Shown here piece by piece: positions 25,913 to 34,080 of a stretch of DNA of 64,000 bases. Source of the DNA: Pseudoflavonifractor sp. 524-17 (lineage in GTDB: Bacteria > Bacillota > Clostridia > Oscillospirales > Oscillospiraceae); assembly GCF_009935845.1 (NCBI RefSeq), contig NZ_QWEK01000014.1, positions 1 to 64,000 of the forward strand, read 5' to 3'. The position numbers and the translations under genes are program-made. The notes under the pieces were generated by a model. That model had not been told where the DNA came from and did no database searches. It saw only the letters and a list, made by a program, of their open reading frames with translations. How positions within the stretch are numbered: position 1 is the stretch's first letter; each line of letters opens with the position of its first letter.

Positions 25913-26116
25913 TTACTCCTGTGCCATCATCTGGCGGACTTCCTCGCGGAGCATCCGCTTGATTTTGTCCTCCATTGTCTCGGTGCTGGTTTCACTGAAA
26001 TGCGCCCACACAAGATAAGTGGTCTTGCCGATTTTCTTTACCATCGAGGGCGGGGTGTCCGGCTTGGGCCGGGGGAAGGTCATGCCTGCGGTAGCGTTGG
26101 GAAGTTTATTTGCCAT
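25913..26116 (-). CDS. tnpW: Transposon-encoded protein TnpW
   Basis: 67 aa. KKIGKTTYLVWAHFSETSTETMEDKIKRMLREEV is the conserved core of the TnpW family found at one end of Tn4451-like and related Clostridia elements. Function unknown; possibly a small regulator. The Pro-rich N-terminus (FPRPKPDTPPSMV) is also typical. Terminator follows. Confidence 0.78.
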   Translation of the reverse strand: MANKLPNATAGMTFPRPKPDTPPSMVKKIGKTTYLVWAHFSETSTETMEDKIKRMLREEVRQMMAQE

Positions 26117-26128
26117 AGGCGGCTCCTT

Positions 26129-26956
26129 TCAGTCCATTAGATTTTTCAGACGTGCCAGCTTGTCCTGCGCTGTGGCTTTACGAAAATTCTCTCCCGAAAA
26201 GCGAATGGGGGCGCACATCTCCAACAGCCGGTCATAGATACGGGCGTGAGCGGTGTCCTGGGGGTGTTGTAAGTCTTGAAGGGGGAGGTTCGTGGTGACG
26301 ATCAGCGGCCTGCGGCTGCGGTAGCGGCTGTCAATCACGTTGTAGACCTGCTCCAATCCGTACTCCGTCCCGCGCTCCATGCCGAAATCGTCCAGTATCA
26401 GCAGCGGGGCGCGGCAGAGGTGGGCTATGTACTCGTTGCGGCCCCCAAAATTGGCGGTCAGGTCGTTCAGTATCAGTGCAAAATTTGTCATGCGGACGGC
26501 CACTTCCTGTTCCATCAGGGCATTGGCGATACAGCCCGCAAAATAGCTTTTGCCAGTCCCCACGCCGCCCCACAGCAGATAGCCGATGTTTTCCTCCTGC
26601 ATGGCCGACCAATTCTCGACATAGAACCGGGCGTGTTTCATCTGCGGACATTTCCCGTTGTCGTTGGCAAATATCCAATCTTTCATGGCGGGGTCAGTAA
26701 AACCCCGGCGTTTCAAATCGGCCACGGCCTGACGGTGACGGCGGGCCTCCTGCTCCGCTGCCTCTCGGTCAAGGCGTTCCTGCTCACAGCGGCAGGGGTG
26801 GGGGAGCAAGCGGCCCTCCAACGGCGGGGCCTCCATGCGGAATTGTTTCGGGGTGCGGCACTTGCCGCAGTACAAAAGCCCATCCTCGCCGGTGTAGTCC
26901 CCCGGTTCCAGCCGGGTCACGGTGATGCGCTTGATGATGCTGTCAAAATCATTCAT
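26129..26956 (-). CDS. DnaC/IstB-like ATP-binding replication protein
   Basis: About 275 aa. An N-terminal zinc-finger-like region (YCGKCRTPKQF ... HPCRCEQERLD) is followed by an AAA+ domain: Walker A WGGVGTGKSYFA, Walker B APLLILDDFG and a sensor region RPLIVTTNLP. This is the DnaC-type helicase loader that accompanies RepA in Clostridia elements. It overlaps the RepA stop by 4 bp. Start 26956 is set by AAGGAGG. Confidence 0.83.
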   Translation of the reverse strand: MNDFDSIIKRITVTRLEPGDYTGEDGLLYCGKCRTPKQFRMEAPPLEGRLLPHPCRCEQERLDREAAEQEARRHRQAVADLKRRGFTDPAMKDWIFANDNGKCPQMKHARFYVENWSAMQEENIGYLLWGGVGTGKSYFAGCIANALMEQEVAVRMTNFALILNDLTANFGGRNEYIAHLCRAPLLILDDFGMERGTEYGLEQVYNVIDSRYRSRRPLIVTTNLPLQDLQHPQDTAHARIYDRLLEMCAPIRFSGENFRKATAQDKLARLKNLMD

Positions 26957-27678
26957 AGGCTCTCGCCCTCCTTGCACGAATAGTCCGACACGCCCTTGCC
27001 CTTTCGGCTGTCCTCCTTGGCCCAGCGGCGAATGGTGGCGGCGTGGCTCTTGTAGGTCTTGCCGGTGGAGGCCATGTATTCAGACAATCGCTCAATGTAC
27101 TCCTGCCAGACGGTGGGGAAGTCGGCTTGCAGTTCGGCAACCTCATCCTCCGTCAGAAAGACATTCTCATAGCGGCCTCGCGCGCGGGCGCACGCGCCCT
27201 CTCTCCCGTAAGGTAATTCACTCAGGTTACTCGTAAGGTTATTAGTGGACAATTTTCTGTCCATCAAAGGGATAGTTTTCTGTCCATCAGGAGGACAATT
27301 TTCTGTCCGTCTGAGGGATAATTTTTTGTCCATCAAGCGGACAATATCCTGTCCATCAGGTATCTTAACAAAGATGCGGTTTGGCTGGGACTGACCCCGC
27401 CGCTGGCGCTCAATCAGACCAGCAGTTTCCAGTTCGTTCAATGCGTTCTTGACAGTCATGGGGCTGCGGTCAATGGCGTTGGCAATTTCAACGATGGGAA
27501 AGACGATGTAAATCTGGCCGTTATCATCGGCCCAGCCGTTGGCCTGGGAGAGCTGCGCCCTGTCCAGCAGAACGGCATAGACCAGCTTGGTAGCCAGCGC
27601 CAAATCCGCCTCCATCAGAAAACGGGGGTATGGCAAATAGGGCGGCATTTTGGTGTCGGCGGTCATGTAGTCAGCAAT
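26953..27678 (-). CDS. repA: Replication initiator RepA (RepA_N family), probable ATT start
   Basis: About 241 aa. YMTADTKMPPYLPYPRFLMEADLALATKLVYAVLLDRAQLSQANGW and RSPMTVKNALNELETAGLIERQRRG form the winged-helix RepA_N domain; the C-terminal part (TYKSHAATIRRWAKED) resembles the DnaD-like tail. GGGAGG is 8 bp from ATT 27678; the in-frame GTG 27687 overlaps the ribosome site and the ATG 27666 lies too far. Five 23-bp iterons lie inside the gene (27247-27354). It should allow the excised element to replicate as a plasmid. Confidence 0.78.
   Translation of the reverse strand: MADYMTADTKMPPYLPYPRFLMEADLALATKLVYAVLLDRAQLSQANGWADDNGQIYIVFPIVEIANAIDRSPMTVKNALNELETAGLIERQRRGQSQPNRIFVKIPDGQDIVRLMDKKLSLRRTENCPPDGQKTIPLMDRKLSTNNLTSNLSELPYGREGACARARGRYENVFLTEDEVAELQADFPTVWQEYIERLSEYMASTGKTYKSHAATIRRWAKEDSRKGKGVSDYSCKEGESL
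27247..27354. repeat. Five iterons with exact 23-bp spacing within repA (probable origin)
   Basis: A 16-bp imperfect palindrome of the form GGACAATTTTCTGTCC starts at 27247, 27270, 27293, 27316 and 27339, each 23 bp apart. As 23 is not a multiple of three the repeats fall in different reading phases, so selection acts on the DNA rather than the protein. RepA_N plasmids are known to keep their iteron origin inside the rep gene. Confidence 0.85.
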
Positions 27679-27806
27679 CGTGTTCACCTCCCGATTTGTG
27701 GACCGTTAGAGGGCCGTTTTAGGGGTTCGGAATGATAACATACAGCCCCCCTATCGACCACGCCCGGAAAGCCTTGAAAAATCAGGGCCGTTTTGGGCCT
27801 AAAGCG

Positions 27807-28157
27807 TTACATACCAGCCCTATGACGGCGCACCCGTTCACGGGTCTTTCGCCGCCGCTCCTGTTCGGCGCAATCAGGGCAGTATTTGGCCCGGTTCGAC
27901 TTGGGAATGTACCGGCCTCCGCACAGGACGCATTTCTTCATGTCCTCCCGGTAGAGCAGAGCGGCGCACAGGCTTTCATCCAGCGGCAGCACAGCGGCCC
28001 GGAACCAGCGGCAGATCAGTGAGTAGGAAATGCTTTGTGGACAGACACATTCCTCCCCATCGTCCAGCAGCAGACAATTCCCCTGGTCGTAGTTACAGCA
28101 ACTATGTACCAGCCGTTGGACAGTGCGGTACTGCGGATAGGTCATGTGGGGTATCAT
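27807..28157 (-). CDS. Cysteine-rich VLP-type protein
   Basis: 116 aa rich in Cys: SCCNYDQGNCLLLDDGEECVCPQ in the N-terminal half and CVLCGGRYIPKSNRAKYCPDCAEQERRRKTRERVRRHR at the C-terminus, a double zinc-ribbon with a basic tail. This is the Cys_rich_VLP family that regularly accompanies MobA/MobL relaxases in Clostridia elements. It overlaps the relaxase stop (ATGA). Probably DNA-binding; exact role unknown. Confidence 0.75.
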   Translation of the reverse strand: MIPHMTYPQYRTVQRLVHSCCNYDQGNCLLLDDGEECVCPQSISYSLICRWFRAAVLPLDESLCAALLYREDMKKCVLCGGRYIPKSNRAKYCPDCAEQERRRKTRERVRRHRAGM

Positions 28158-29584
28158 CGCTCCTGTTCCTCCCTGCGCTGGGGCTGGCCCTCACTGGCAA
28201 GACGCTTGGCGGTCTTTTTCAAAGTCTCAACCGCCTTAATGTCCTCCCGCATATCACGCATTTTCAAATAATCTGCGTCTTTCTCGGCAGTCAGCCTTTT
28301 GGCCTCAGCCCTCCACGCCTTGGGGGTAATCTTCTCGCCGGATGCTTTCAGCGTGTCCAGGTAGCGGACGGCGGCATCGAACAGGGCAAGGTCGGCGCTG
28401 TGGCGCTGCTCGAATTGCTCCCGTTTGGCTGGGGCAACCTTGTCCAGCTTTTGGCGGACGGGCTTATATTTTTCATACTGCGCCCACATTTCCAGTCGTT
28501 CATCCAGCACCGACAACCGGCGCTCGGCCTTGACAATTTTGCCGCGCAAATCATAATAGCCGCTGTTCATAGCGGAAACTTTTTCGTAAAGTTCTGGCAT
28601 GGACGAAATACCGTTTGCCTGCAAAAAATTGAACAGCGCAACATTTTCTTTGAGCGCCCTGACCCTGGCATATTGGGAAGTTGAAGCGGTGTCCTGCCTC
28701 GCCTGGAAAAGAAAATCCATGATGCTCTCCCGGCTCTGGGGCTGGGTGGATTGCTCCTTGCTCCAGTTGTAAAGCCGGGTGATGCGGGCTTTGATTTCTT
28801 TCAGCAGCTTGTTGTCGGCGGCGATTTCCCGGTTGATGTTCCCTTTCTCGGTGGCGATGCCCCGGCGCTCCATCTGGCTGGCGGCAGGCCCCATGTGAAC
28901 GGTTGGAATTTTGTTAACGCCCTGCCTCTTGTAGCTGCGGTGGTCGATGCGCTCCGGCCTTCCTGCGGCCTCCAACGCCCGGTTAGTATAAGCGGCCCAT
29001 GCCGCCCGCCACTTCTCGGCGTTCTCTCGGCGGTTCCAGTCGGTGGTGTCCTCCCGATGGTTCTTCCAGCCGCCTTTGCCGTCCGGGATACGCTGGCCCT
29101 GGCCGTCCAGATCGTACACCTTGCGGCACTTTGCGCCCCACTTGCCGTCCTCCCGAATGGGGCGGATGGTGAGCATAATATGGGCGTGGGGGTTGCCGGT
29201 TCCCTTGTCATGGATGGCGAAGTCGGCGCACATTCCAGCGTCAACGAAATTGTCTTTCACGAAAGAGCGGACAAGGGCAAGCTGCTCCGCCCTGGACAAC
29301 TCAACCGGCAAGGCCACTTCAATTTCCCTGGCAAGCTGGGCGGTGCTGGATTTCTCGATTTCCTCCACGCTGTTCCAGAGGGTGGAGCGGTCTTGAAACT
29401 CCGGCGGGGCGTGAGCTGGCAGCATGATTTCAGTATGAACGACACCACGCTTTCTTGTGTAATCGTGGGTCAGGCCGTCCCATTCGTTCACCAGCTTTTC
29501 ACCGCTCCGATAGGCGGCAGCAGCCACAGCGGACTTGCCCCGGCTCCGCTGGATGATTTGGATGGGACAATGAAAAATTGCCGT
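28154..29584 (-). CDS. mobA: MobA/MobL family relaxase, probable ACG start
   Basis: About 476 aa. HUH relaxase core: the N-terminal AIFHCPIQIIQRSRGKSAVAAAAYRSGEKL with the candidate nicking Tyr, DFAIHDKGTGNPHAHIMLTIRPI with the metal-binding His pair, and a helical C-terminal domain. It nicks oriT and leads the strand into the recipient, using another element's conjugation machinery. The conserved N-terminal strand requires a start upstream of the GTG at 29527: the codon at correct spacing from AGGAGG is ACG at 29582-29584, where ATG would be expected. Low translation or a recent mutation is possible. Confidence 0.86.
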   Translation of the reverse strand, partial: TAIFHCPIQIIQRSRGKSAVAAAAYRSGEKLVNEWDGLTHDYTRKRGVVHTEIMLPAHAPPEFQDRSTLWNSVEEIEKSSTAQLAREIEVALPVELSRAEQLALVRSFVKDNFVDAGMCADFAIHDKGTGNPHAHIMLTIRPIREDGKWGAKCRKVYDLDGQGQRIPDGKGGWKNHREDTTDWNRRENAEKWRAAWAAYTNRALEAAGRPERIDHRSYKRQGVNKIPTVHMGPAASQMERRGIATEKGNINREIAADNKLLKEIKARITRLYNWSKEQSTQPQSRESIMDFLFQARQDTASTSQYARVRALKENVALFNFLQANGISSMPELYEKVSAMNSGYYDLRGKIVKAERRLSVLDERLEMWAQYEKYKPVRQKLDKVAPAKREQFEQRHSADLALFDAAVRYLDTLKASGEKITPKAWRAEAKRLTAEKDADYLKMRDMREDIKAVETLKKTAKRLASEGQPQRREEQER

Positions 29585-29775
29585 AAAAACGCACCTCCTA
29601 CCGGCAACGGATATTGGCCCCGCCGGAAAGTGACAGACGCGAAGCGGGTGTCACTTTCCGGCGGGGGTGCGGGGGTTTGGGGGTGTCAACCCCCATCGCG
29701 TCCGTAGGACGCAACAGCCCCCGGCAGGGCGCACGACACCGGGACGGTGTATAAGTGCGCCATTCGGACTGAGGA
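29585..29775. other. Intergenic region upstream of the relaxase; candidate oriT
   Basis: About 190 bp between DUF3847 and the relaxase start. It holds two similar blocks, CGCCGGAAAGTGACA (~29621-29635) and, in inverted sense, TGTCACTTTCCGGCGG (~29649-29664), forming a long inverted repeat around GACGCGAAGCGGG. An inverted repeat directly before a MobA/MobL relaxase gene is the usual oriT arrangement; the nick site itself cannot be assigned. Confidence 0.5.
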
Positions 29776-30045
29776 TTACTCCGCAACCTCATTTTTGGAC
29801 GCTTTTTCCGCCAACTTCTGCGCTCCTGGCAGGCGGGAGAGGGCAATCAGGAACGCCTTGACTTCATCGCCCTCCATACCGACAACAGCGGGGAAAACGG
29901 CCTCCAAAATGGCCCCGTGTCCGATAAGCCGGTGTGTCCTGGCCCGGTGTTCCTCGCTGCGCTTTCGGTTCAGCAAAATCTTCTGTCGGTTCTGCAACTG
30001 GCCGATTTTCTTTTCGACCTCCTGTTCCTCCTGGTGCTTGCCCAT
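29776..30045 (-). CDS. DUF3847 family protein
   Basis: 89 aa from ATG 30045 (AAGGAGGATTGACAACT upstream). MGKHQEEQEVEKKIGQLQNRQKILLNRKRSEEHRARTHRLIGHGAILEAV matches the DUF3847 pattern, a small charged helical protein always found just upstream of MobA/MobL genes. It probably acts as a relaxase accessory. Confidence 0.78.
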   Translation of the reverse strand: MGKHQEEQEVEKKIGQLQNRQKILLNRKRSEEHRARTHRLIGHGAILEAVFPAVVGMEGDEVKAFLIALSRLPGAQKLAEKASKNEVAE

Positions 30046-30050
30046 AGTTG

Positions 30051-30512
30051 TCAATCCTCCTTTTCCAGCCAGCCATTTTTGGCGAAAATCTTCTGCAATT
30101 TTTTGAGTGCGCCGGTCACGCTGTCACAGGCACAGCTCCCGCTGATGCCCTCGTCCGCCGCAATCTCTCGAAACTTTTTCTCCAAGGCATACCGGGCATG
30201 GAGCCGCCTCGCCTGGGTGGGGGACAGGTGGGAGATAGCCTCCGCCAGATGTTCCAGCAGCAGTTCTTCAGCGGCCTCGTCAATTTCCCGGATTATCAAA
30301 TCTTCCGGGGATTGCACCAGGAACATAGTGTGGTTCTCAATGCCGGGACTGCAATCCATGCTGTAAACATGGTAGTAACTTTTCCTGCCCTCCTGCCGGT
30401 TCTCGTAGAGCCGACATTCCTCCATGACGGCGGCAACTTCGTCCGGAACTTCCACAAATGTGTCCTTGGTGTAGAGCGGGTAATAGTGCTTGCGTAAATT
30501 GATGATTGCCAT
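30051..30512 (-). CDS. Sigma-70-like regulatory protein 1
   Basis: 153 aa from ATG 30512. N-terminal INLRKHYYPLYTKDTFVEVPDEVAAVMEECRLYENRQEGRKSYYHVYSMD is the common N-terminal domain of this group; the C-terminal LSPTQARRLHARYALEKKFREIAADEGISGSCACDSVTGALKKLQK is a degenerate sigma region-4 HTH. One of three tandem homologues in the element. Confidence 0.7.
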   Translation of the reverse strand: MAIINLRKHYYPLYTKDTFVEVPDEVAAVMEECRLYENRQEGRKSYYHVYSMDCSPGIENHTMFLVQSPEDLIIREIDEAAEELLLEHLAEAISHLSPTQARRLHARYALEKKFREIAADEGISGSCACDSVTGALKKLQKIFAKNGWLEKED

Positions 30513-30519
30513 GCTACCC

Positions 30520-30972
30520 TCACTTTCCCTGGGGGTGGTCTGCGTAGTAGCGGCGGAGATTGCACAGGCCACGGCGGATGGACAGACACACGTTGCTGTT
30601 GTGGACGCGCTCCCGGTCTGCGATCTGCTGCTGGGTCAGCCCTCCCAGATAGTAGGCGCAGACACGGCGGGCCTGGGCGGGGGTGGCATAGGACAGAGCA
30701 TCCCGCAAGGCAGCGGCCAGCCGGTCACGCTCGGCCCTTTCCTCCGCCAGCATGACAAGCTGCTCTGGGGACGGGCTGTGTTCCAAAGCATAGTTCTCCG
30801 TCCAGTCGTAAGCGTCCAGGGAATAGAACGCCCGGTGATACCGTTTGCGGCGCTCATGGTTCCGCATTTCCCGGACGGACTGGCACAGCACGTCAAAGAC
30901 TTCCTCGCTGACCTCCACCAGCTTGTCTTGCTCGTAATGGGGATAGTAGAGCCGCAAATTGATAACTTTCAT
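30520..30972 (-). CDS. Sigma-70-like regulatory protein 2
   Basis: 150 aa. MKVINLRLYYPHYEQDKLVEVSEEVFDVLCQSVREMRNHERRKRYHRAFYSLD parallels the first homologue; the C-terminal ATPAQARRVCAYYLGGLTQQQIADRERVHNSNVCLSIRRGLCNLRRYY is a clear sigma region-4 HTH. Its stop lies 7 bp before the next gene, so they are co-transcribed. Likely regulates transfer genes. Confidence 0.75.
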   Translation of the reverse strand: MKVINLRLYYPHYEQDKLVEVSEEVFDVLCQSVREMRNHERRKRYHRAFYSLDAYDWTENYALEHSPSPEQLVMLAEERAERDRLAAALRDALSYATPAQARRVCAYYLGGLTQQQIADRERVHNSNVCLSIRRGLCNLRRYYADHPQGK

Positions 30973-31082
30973 TTTGACCTCCTAAATAACAGGAGGGACA
31001 AGCAGCCGAAACTGCTTGTCCCTCCCGGTGATGGAGCAAATGCCCCTCACCTTATAGCCCACTTAGGGGGTCGGTCGTGGGG

Positions 31083-31484
31083 TCAGTTTTGGAAAAACTT
31101 TTTGAAATTTTTCCTCACCGCCATGATGCTGTCACGTACTGCGTACTTGGAGCAACCGCACATTTCAGCAATCTCCACATAGCTGAAATCGTACAGCGCA
31201 TAGAGCAAGAACCGCTCCCGCTGGGTGTCGGTACAGAGCGTCAGCACCGCCAGAATTTCATCCAGCGTTTCCCGCTGGCAGACCAATTCTTCCGGCGTGG
31301 CACAGTAGGGCAAGCGGCCCTCGGTGCTGATTATGTACTCGTCATATTCGCGCCCATCCCAATACCGCTGACGCTCACGGTAGAGTTTCCGATTGTTCCG
31401 CTTGGCCTGTTCCAGATAGTCGGCAACCTCGGCGCTGACCTCCACAGACACAAACCGCCCGTTGATTTTGATGGTAATTTCCAT
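31083..31484 (-). CDS. Sigma-70-like regulatory protein 3
   Basis: 133 aa. MEITIKINGRFVSVEVSAEVADYLEQAKRNNRKLYRERQRYWDGREYDEYI matches the sigma-like family of Clostridia mobile elements; C-terminal CTDTQRERFLLYALYDFSYVEIAEMCGCSKYAVRDSIMAVRKNFKKFF is region 4. It is preceded by a perfect 12-bp inverted repeat whose right arm contains its GGAGG ribosome site (31493-31525), which could hide the start. Confidence 0.75.
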   Translation of the reverse strand: MEITIKINGRFVSVEVSAEVADYLEQAKRNNRKLYRERQRYWDGREYDEYIISTEGRLPYCATPEELVCQRETLDEILAVLTLCTDTQRERFLLYALYDFSYVEIAEMCGCSKYAVRDSIMAVRKNFKKFFQN

Positions 31485-31492
31485 CGTCCTTT

Positions 31493-31862
31493 CCTCCGTT
31501 CAGATTTTTGGGGTCTGAACGGAGGGGGGCGGAGAGCGGCAACCGGGTCGGTATCGTTGGCCCAGAAACAGAAAAGCGCCCGCATGGTGCAAGACCATTC
31601 GGGCGCGGGACATAACAGTATGAGCCGTCAGAAAACGACTGTTTTCGCAAACATGGGTAGGGGATGCCGCTGCGGGAGGCAGGCTTTTTTTGACAAGTGC
31701 CTATCTACCTGTAATCGCATGGCGGTATCCTCCTATATGCCGCCAGTGAGTATAAAAATGACGGCTTTCGATTTCTCAAAAGCCGCCGTTTCAGGGCGCG
31801 ATAAGTTGTGCTGCACGACGGCTTTTTTTCTTTTGCCGTCGTGCGGCAGATGGGATATCGGA
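31493..31862. other. Structured non-coding region with three perfect or near-perfect hairpins
   Basis: About 380 bp without a convincing gene. Hairpins: 31493-31525 (12-bp arms CCTCCGTTCAGA), sequestering the ribosome site of the third sigma-like gene; 31576-31606 (GCGCCCG-c-ATGGT paired across GCAAG); 31813-31844 (10-bp arms GCACGACGGC), just after the SirTM gene and a likely transcription stop. A second GACGGCTTT...AAAGCCGCC pairing lies near 31763-31795. Confidence 0.6.
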
Positions 31863-32735
31863 CTATTTCAGCAGGTCTTGTAGTACTTGTCCTATGTCTT
31901 TGTCAATACAAATGGTTTGCGTTTCGATTTCCTGCGGGCAGACCGCCTCACCGAAGTTAATGCAGGCGTATGTGGCCTGATTATTTGAAGCAGTCATTCT
32001 CCAGAAGGGGTATTTTATAATGACTGGCGTATTGTATCCCACCCCCAGTTCCAAAAACAGAACGGTTGTTTTCTCGTGGTGGCGCAGGAAATCGGAATAT
32101 CGTTCGGCGGCAGAATGCCAACCCTCATCTTCCACAAACGTATCATCCGCCCGGAGGTTCATTGTCAAAGGCTTGCCACAGCGGGGACAGCGGGGGATTA
32201 AGGAAGATGGGATGCGCATATCCCTTTGCTGTTTCATCATGGCCTTTATGACACTCTCGTTGTCAAAGGTTTCCTGACAACAAGGCTCACTGCACTGGAA
32301 CAGTCCGTAGTCCCCCTGGGTGTAGAACAGCTTCTTTTTGTCAAAACCAGCCTTTTGGAAACAGTGGTCTACATTTGTGGTCAGAACAAAATAGTCTTTG
32401 TCCTTTACCAGCTTCAGCATGTTTTGATAGACCGGCTTTGGTGGGTCTGTATAGCGGTTGACCGTGATGTAGCGGCTCCAGTAGGCCCAGTATTCCTCCG
32501 GAGTGCTATACGGATAAAACCCGCCGGAGTACATATCTTGGAAACCATATTTTGGGGCAAAGTCTGAAAAATATTGTTCAAACCGCGCCCCAGTGTAGAT
32601 AAATCCTGCCGAGGTCGAAAGGCCAGCACCCGCCCCGATGATAACAGCATCGGCAGTTTCCAGGGCAGCTTTCAACCGCTCAATTTGTTGCGAGTAGGTT
32701 CCGGTAGATTTGGTAATCGACATCCTTGAAAACAT
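31863..32735 (-). CDS. SirTM-type sirtuin (class M protein ADP-ribosyltransferase)
   Basis: 290 aa. Sir2 fold: GAGAGLSTSAGF binds NAD; TTNVDHCFQKAGF replaces the usual TQNID..H, with Gln where classical sirtuins have the catalytic His, the mark of SirTM enzymes. YGFQDMYSGGFYPYSTPEEYWAYWSRYI is the family signature. Two Cys pairs (CSEPC, CPRC) bind zinc. Known SirTMs ADP-ribosylate a lipoylated carrier protein in a redox-linked way, reversed by the macrodomain partner encoded just upstream (44 to 56-bp overlap). No GcvH-L or lipoate ligase is present here, so the substrate may differ. Confidence 0.85.
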   Translation of the reverse strand: MFSRMSITKSTGTYSQQIERLKAALETADAVIIGAGAGLSTSAGFIYTGARFEQYFSDFAPKYGFQDMYSGGFYPYSTPEEYWAYWSRYITVNRYTDPPKPVYQNMLKLVKDKDYFVLTTNVDHCFQKAGFDKKKLFYTQGDYGLFQCSEPCCQETFDNESVIKAMMKQQRDMRIPSSLIPRCPRCGKPLTMNLRADDTFVEDEGWHSAAERYSDFLRHHEKTTVLFLELGVGYNTPVIIKYPFWRMTASNNQATYACINFGEAVCPQEIETQTICIDKDIGQVLQDLLK

Positions 32736-33459
32736 TGAAAATCACCTGTATATTGCTGTTTTGATTTGTCTGGTATTCTTTTACTGTCTGCACCGCTATT
32801 TCTGCTGCTCTATCGTTGGGAAAGTGAAATTTCCCCGTGGAAATGCAGCAGAAGGCGATGCTTTCGATGCCATACTGCTCCGCCAATTCCAGGCAAGAGC
32901 GGTAACAGGAAGCCAGCAGCTTTTCATCCTGCCCTGTCAGCGGCCCGGTAATGATAGGACCAACAGTATGCAGGACGTACTTGCAGGGGAGATTATAGGC
33001 CCTGGTGATTTTCGCCTTTCCCGTTTCTTCTTCCCGGCCTTGCTCCCGCATGATGGCGGCGCACTCCTGCCGCAGTTGCACCCCGGCATAGGTGTGGATG
33101 CAGTTGTCGATGCAGCTATGGCAGGGGATGTAACAGCCAGTCATTCCACTGTTAGCGGCGTTGACGATGGCATCACAGCGCAGGGTGGTAATGTCCCCCT
33201 GCCAGAGATATATCCCCTTTGCTATGGGCATCAGAGCTGCGAAATCAGTAACACCCTTTTGAACCAGTTCTTCTCGGAGATATTCGTCCTGCGCTGCAAG
33301 GAAATTTTTGCTGGTTGGGCAAGGAATGCGGACATTCATCAGGGAGCGGAGAAGCCTTTTTTGTTCTGTGGCATCTGTCGGAACAGACATTCTTTGATAT
33401 TGGGGCTGTTCAGCAAGCAGTTCCTTTATCAGATATATTCTACGATCTGCGTGGGTCAT
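32680..33459 (-). CDS. Zinc-binding macrodomain ADP-ribose hydrolase
   Basis: 259 aa. N-terminal helical part, then a macrodomain: GDITTLRCDAIVNAANSGMTGCYIPCHSCIDNCIH combines the ADP-ribose-binding NAAN loop with the His/Cys zinc motif of the zinc-macrodomain class; CKYVLHTVGPI and CCISTGKFHFPND complete the pocket. It removes mono-ADP-ribose from protein and is normally paired with SirTM, as here. Operon with the redox genes upstream (1-bp gap to the PNPOx-ferredoxin gene). Confidence 0.87.
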   Translation of the reverse strand: MTHADRRIYLIKELLAEQPQYQRMSVPTDATEQKRLLRSLMNVRIPCPTSKNFLAAQDEYLREELVQKGVTDFAALMPIAKGIYLWQGDITTLRCDAIVNAANSGMTGCYIPCHSCIDNCIHTYAGVQLRQECAAIMREQGREEETGKAKITRAYNLPCKYVLHTVGPIITGPLTGQDEKLLASCYRSCLELAEQYGIESIAFCCISTGKFHFPNDRAAEIAVQTVKEYQTNQNSNIQVIFNVFKDVDYQIYRNLLATN

Positions 33460-33460
33460 A

Positions 33461-34078
33461 TTATCCTCGCTTTTCTACTGCCTGGACAGGACAAACAGTG
33501 TGGCAGTTGCCGCAGTGCAGACAATGCTCCTGCTGGATTTGATAAGGCGTCCTCGGCTCAATGCACCGCTGGGGACAATGTTCGGCGCAGTTGCCGCAGC
33601 CAATACAGGTATCTGTGATTTGATAACCTTTTTCTTTGACAATCCCGCTGCCGATGATATAGCTCTCCCGGAAAATCGGATTGACACCGAGATGAAAATA
33701 TTCGATTTCCGCATCTGTAATCTCGAATACAATCCCAGCCAGCTTTCGAGTATCGCCCGGATATACGTTGGACAGATAGGGCTGCTCTTCAAAGATCGTA
33801 TCAATCCATTTCTGTTGCTCTGTTTCGCAGACCGGTTTTGCATGAGCGGACAGCCGGATCATTTCTTTGTACTTTGTGTAGCCCAGGATTTGCACACGTC
33901 CGTCAGCCAGCAGTTGACGGCAGAAGTCTTTACCCTTGGCCGTAAAAAAGTACATCGCCTCTGGCTCATAATGAATGGCGCTGATGTTGCGAATTTGCGG
34001 TGCGCCATGCTCATCCACTGTGGCAAAGGCCAGCACGCCCACATATTGCAGCTTTTGCAAACAGGTTTTTGCGTCCAC
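33461..34078 (-). CDS. PNPOx-like flavoprotein fused to a 2[4Fe-4S] ferredoxin
   Basis: 205 aa, GTG start (GGAGGGGTAAGG upstream). Residues 1-135: FMN-binding split barrel (YVGVLAFATVDEHGAPQIRNISAIHYEP; AMYFFTAKGKDF). Residues ~150-205: two clusters CIGCGNCAEHCPQRCIEP and CLHCGNCHTVCPVQAVE. Probably passes electrons to the nitroreductase or the radical-SAM enzyme of the same operon. Confidence 0.85.
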   Translation of the reverse strand: MDAKTCLQKLQYVGVLAFATVDEHGAPQIRNISAIHYEPEAMYFFTAKGKDFCRQLLADGRVQILGYTKYKEMIRLSAHAKPVCETEQQKWIDTIFEEQPYLSNVYPGDTRKLAGIVFEITDAEIEYFHLGVNPIFRESYIIGSGIVKEKGYQITDTCIGCGNCAEHCPQRCIEPRTPYQIQQEHCLHCGNCHTVCPVQAVEKRG

Positions 34079-34080
34079 CC

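Noticed and set aside
31375-31650. 91-aa minus-strand frame upstream of the third sigma-like gene
   Set aside because: Overlaps the sigma-like gene and the hairpin region; biased composition and no ribosome site.
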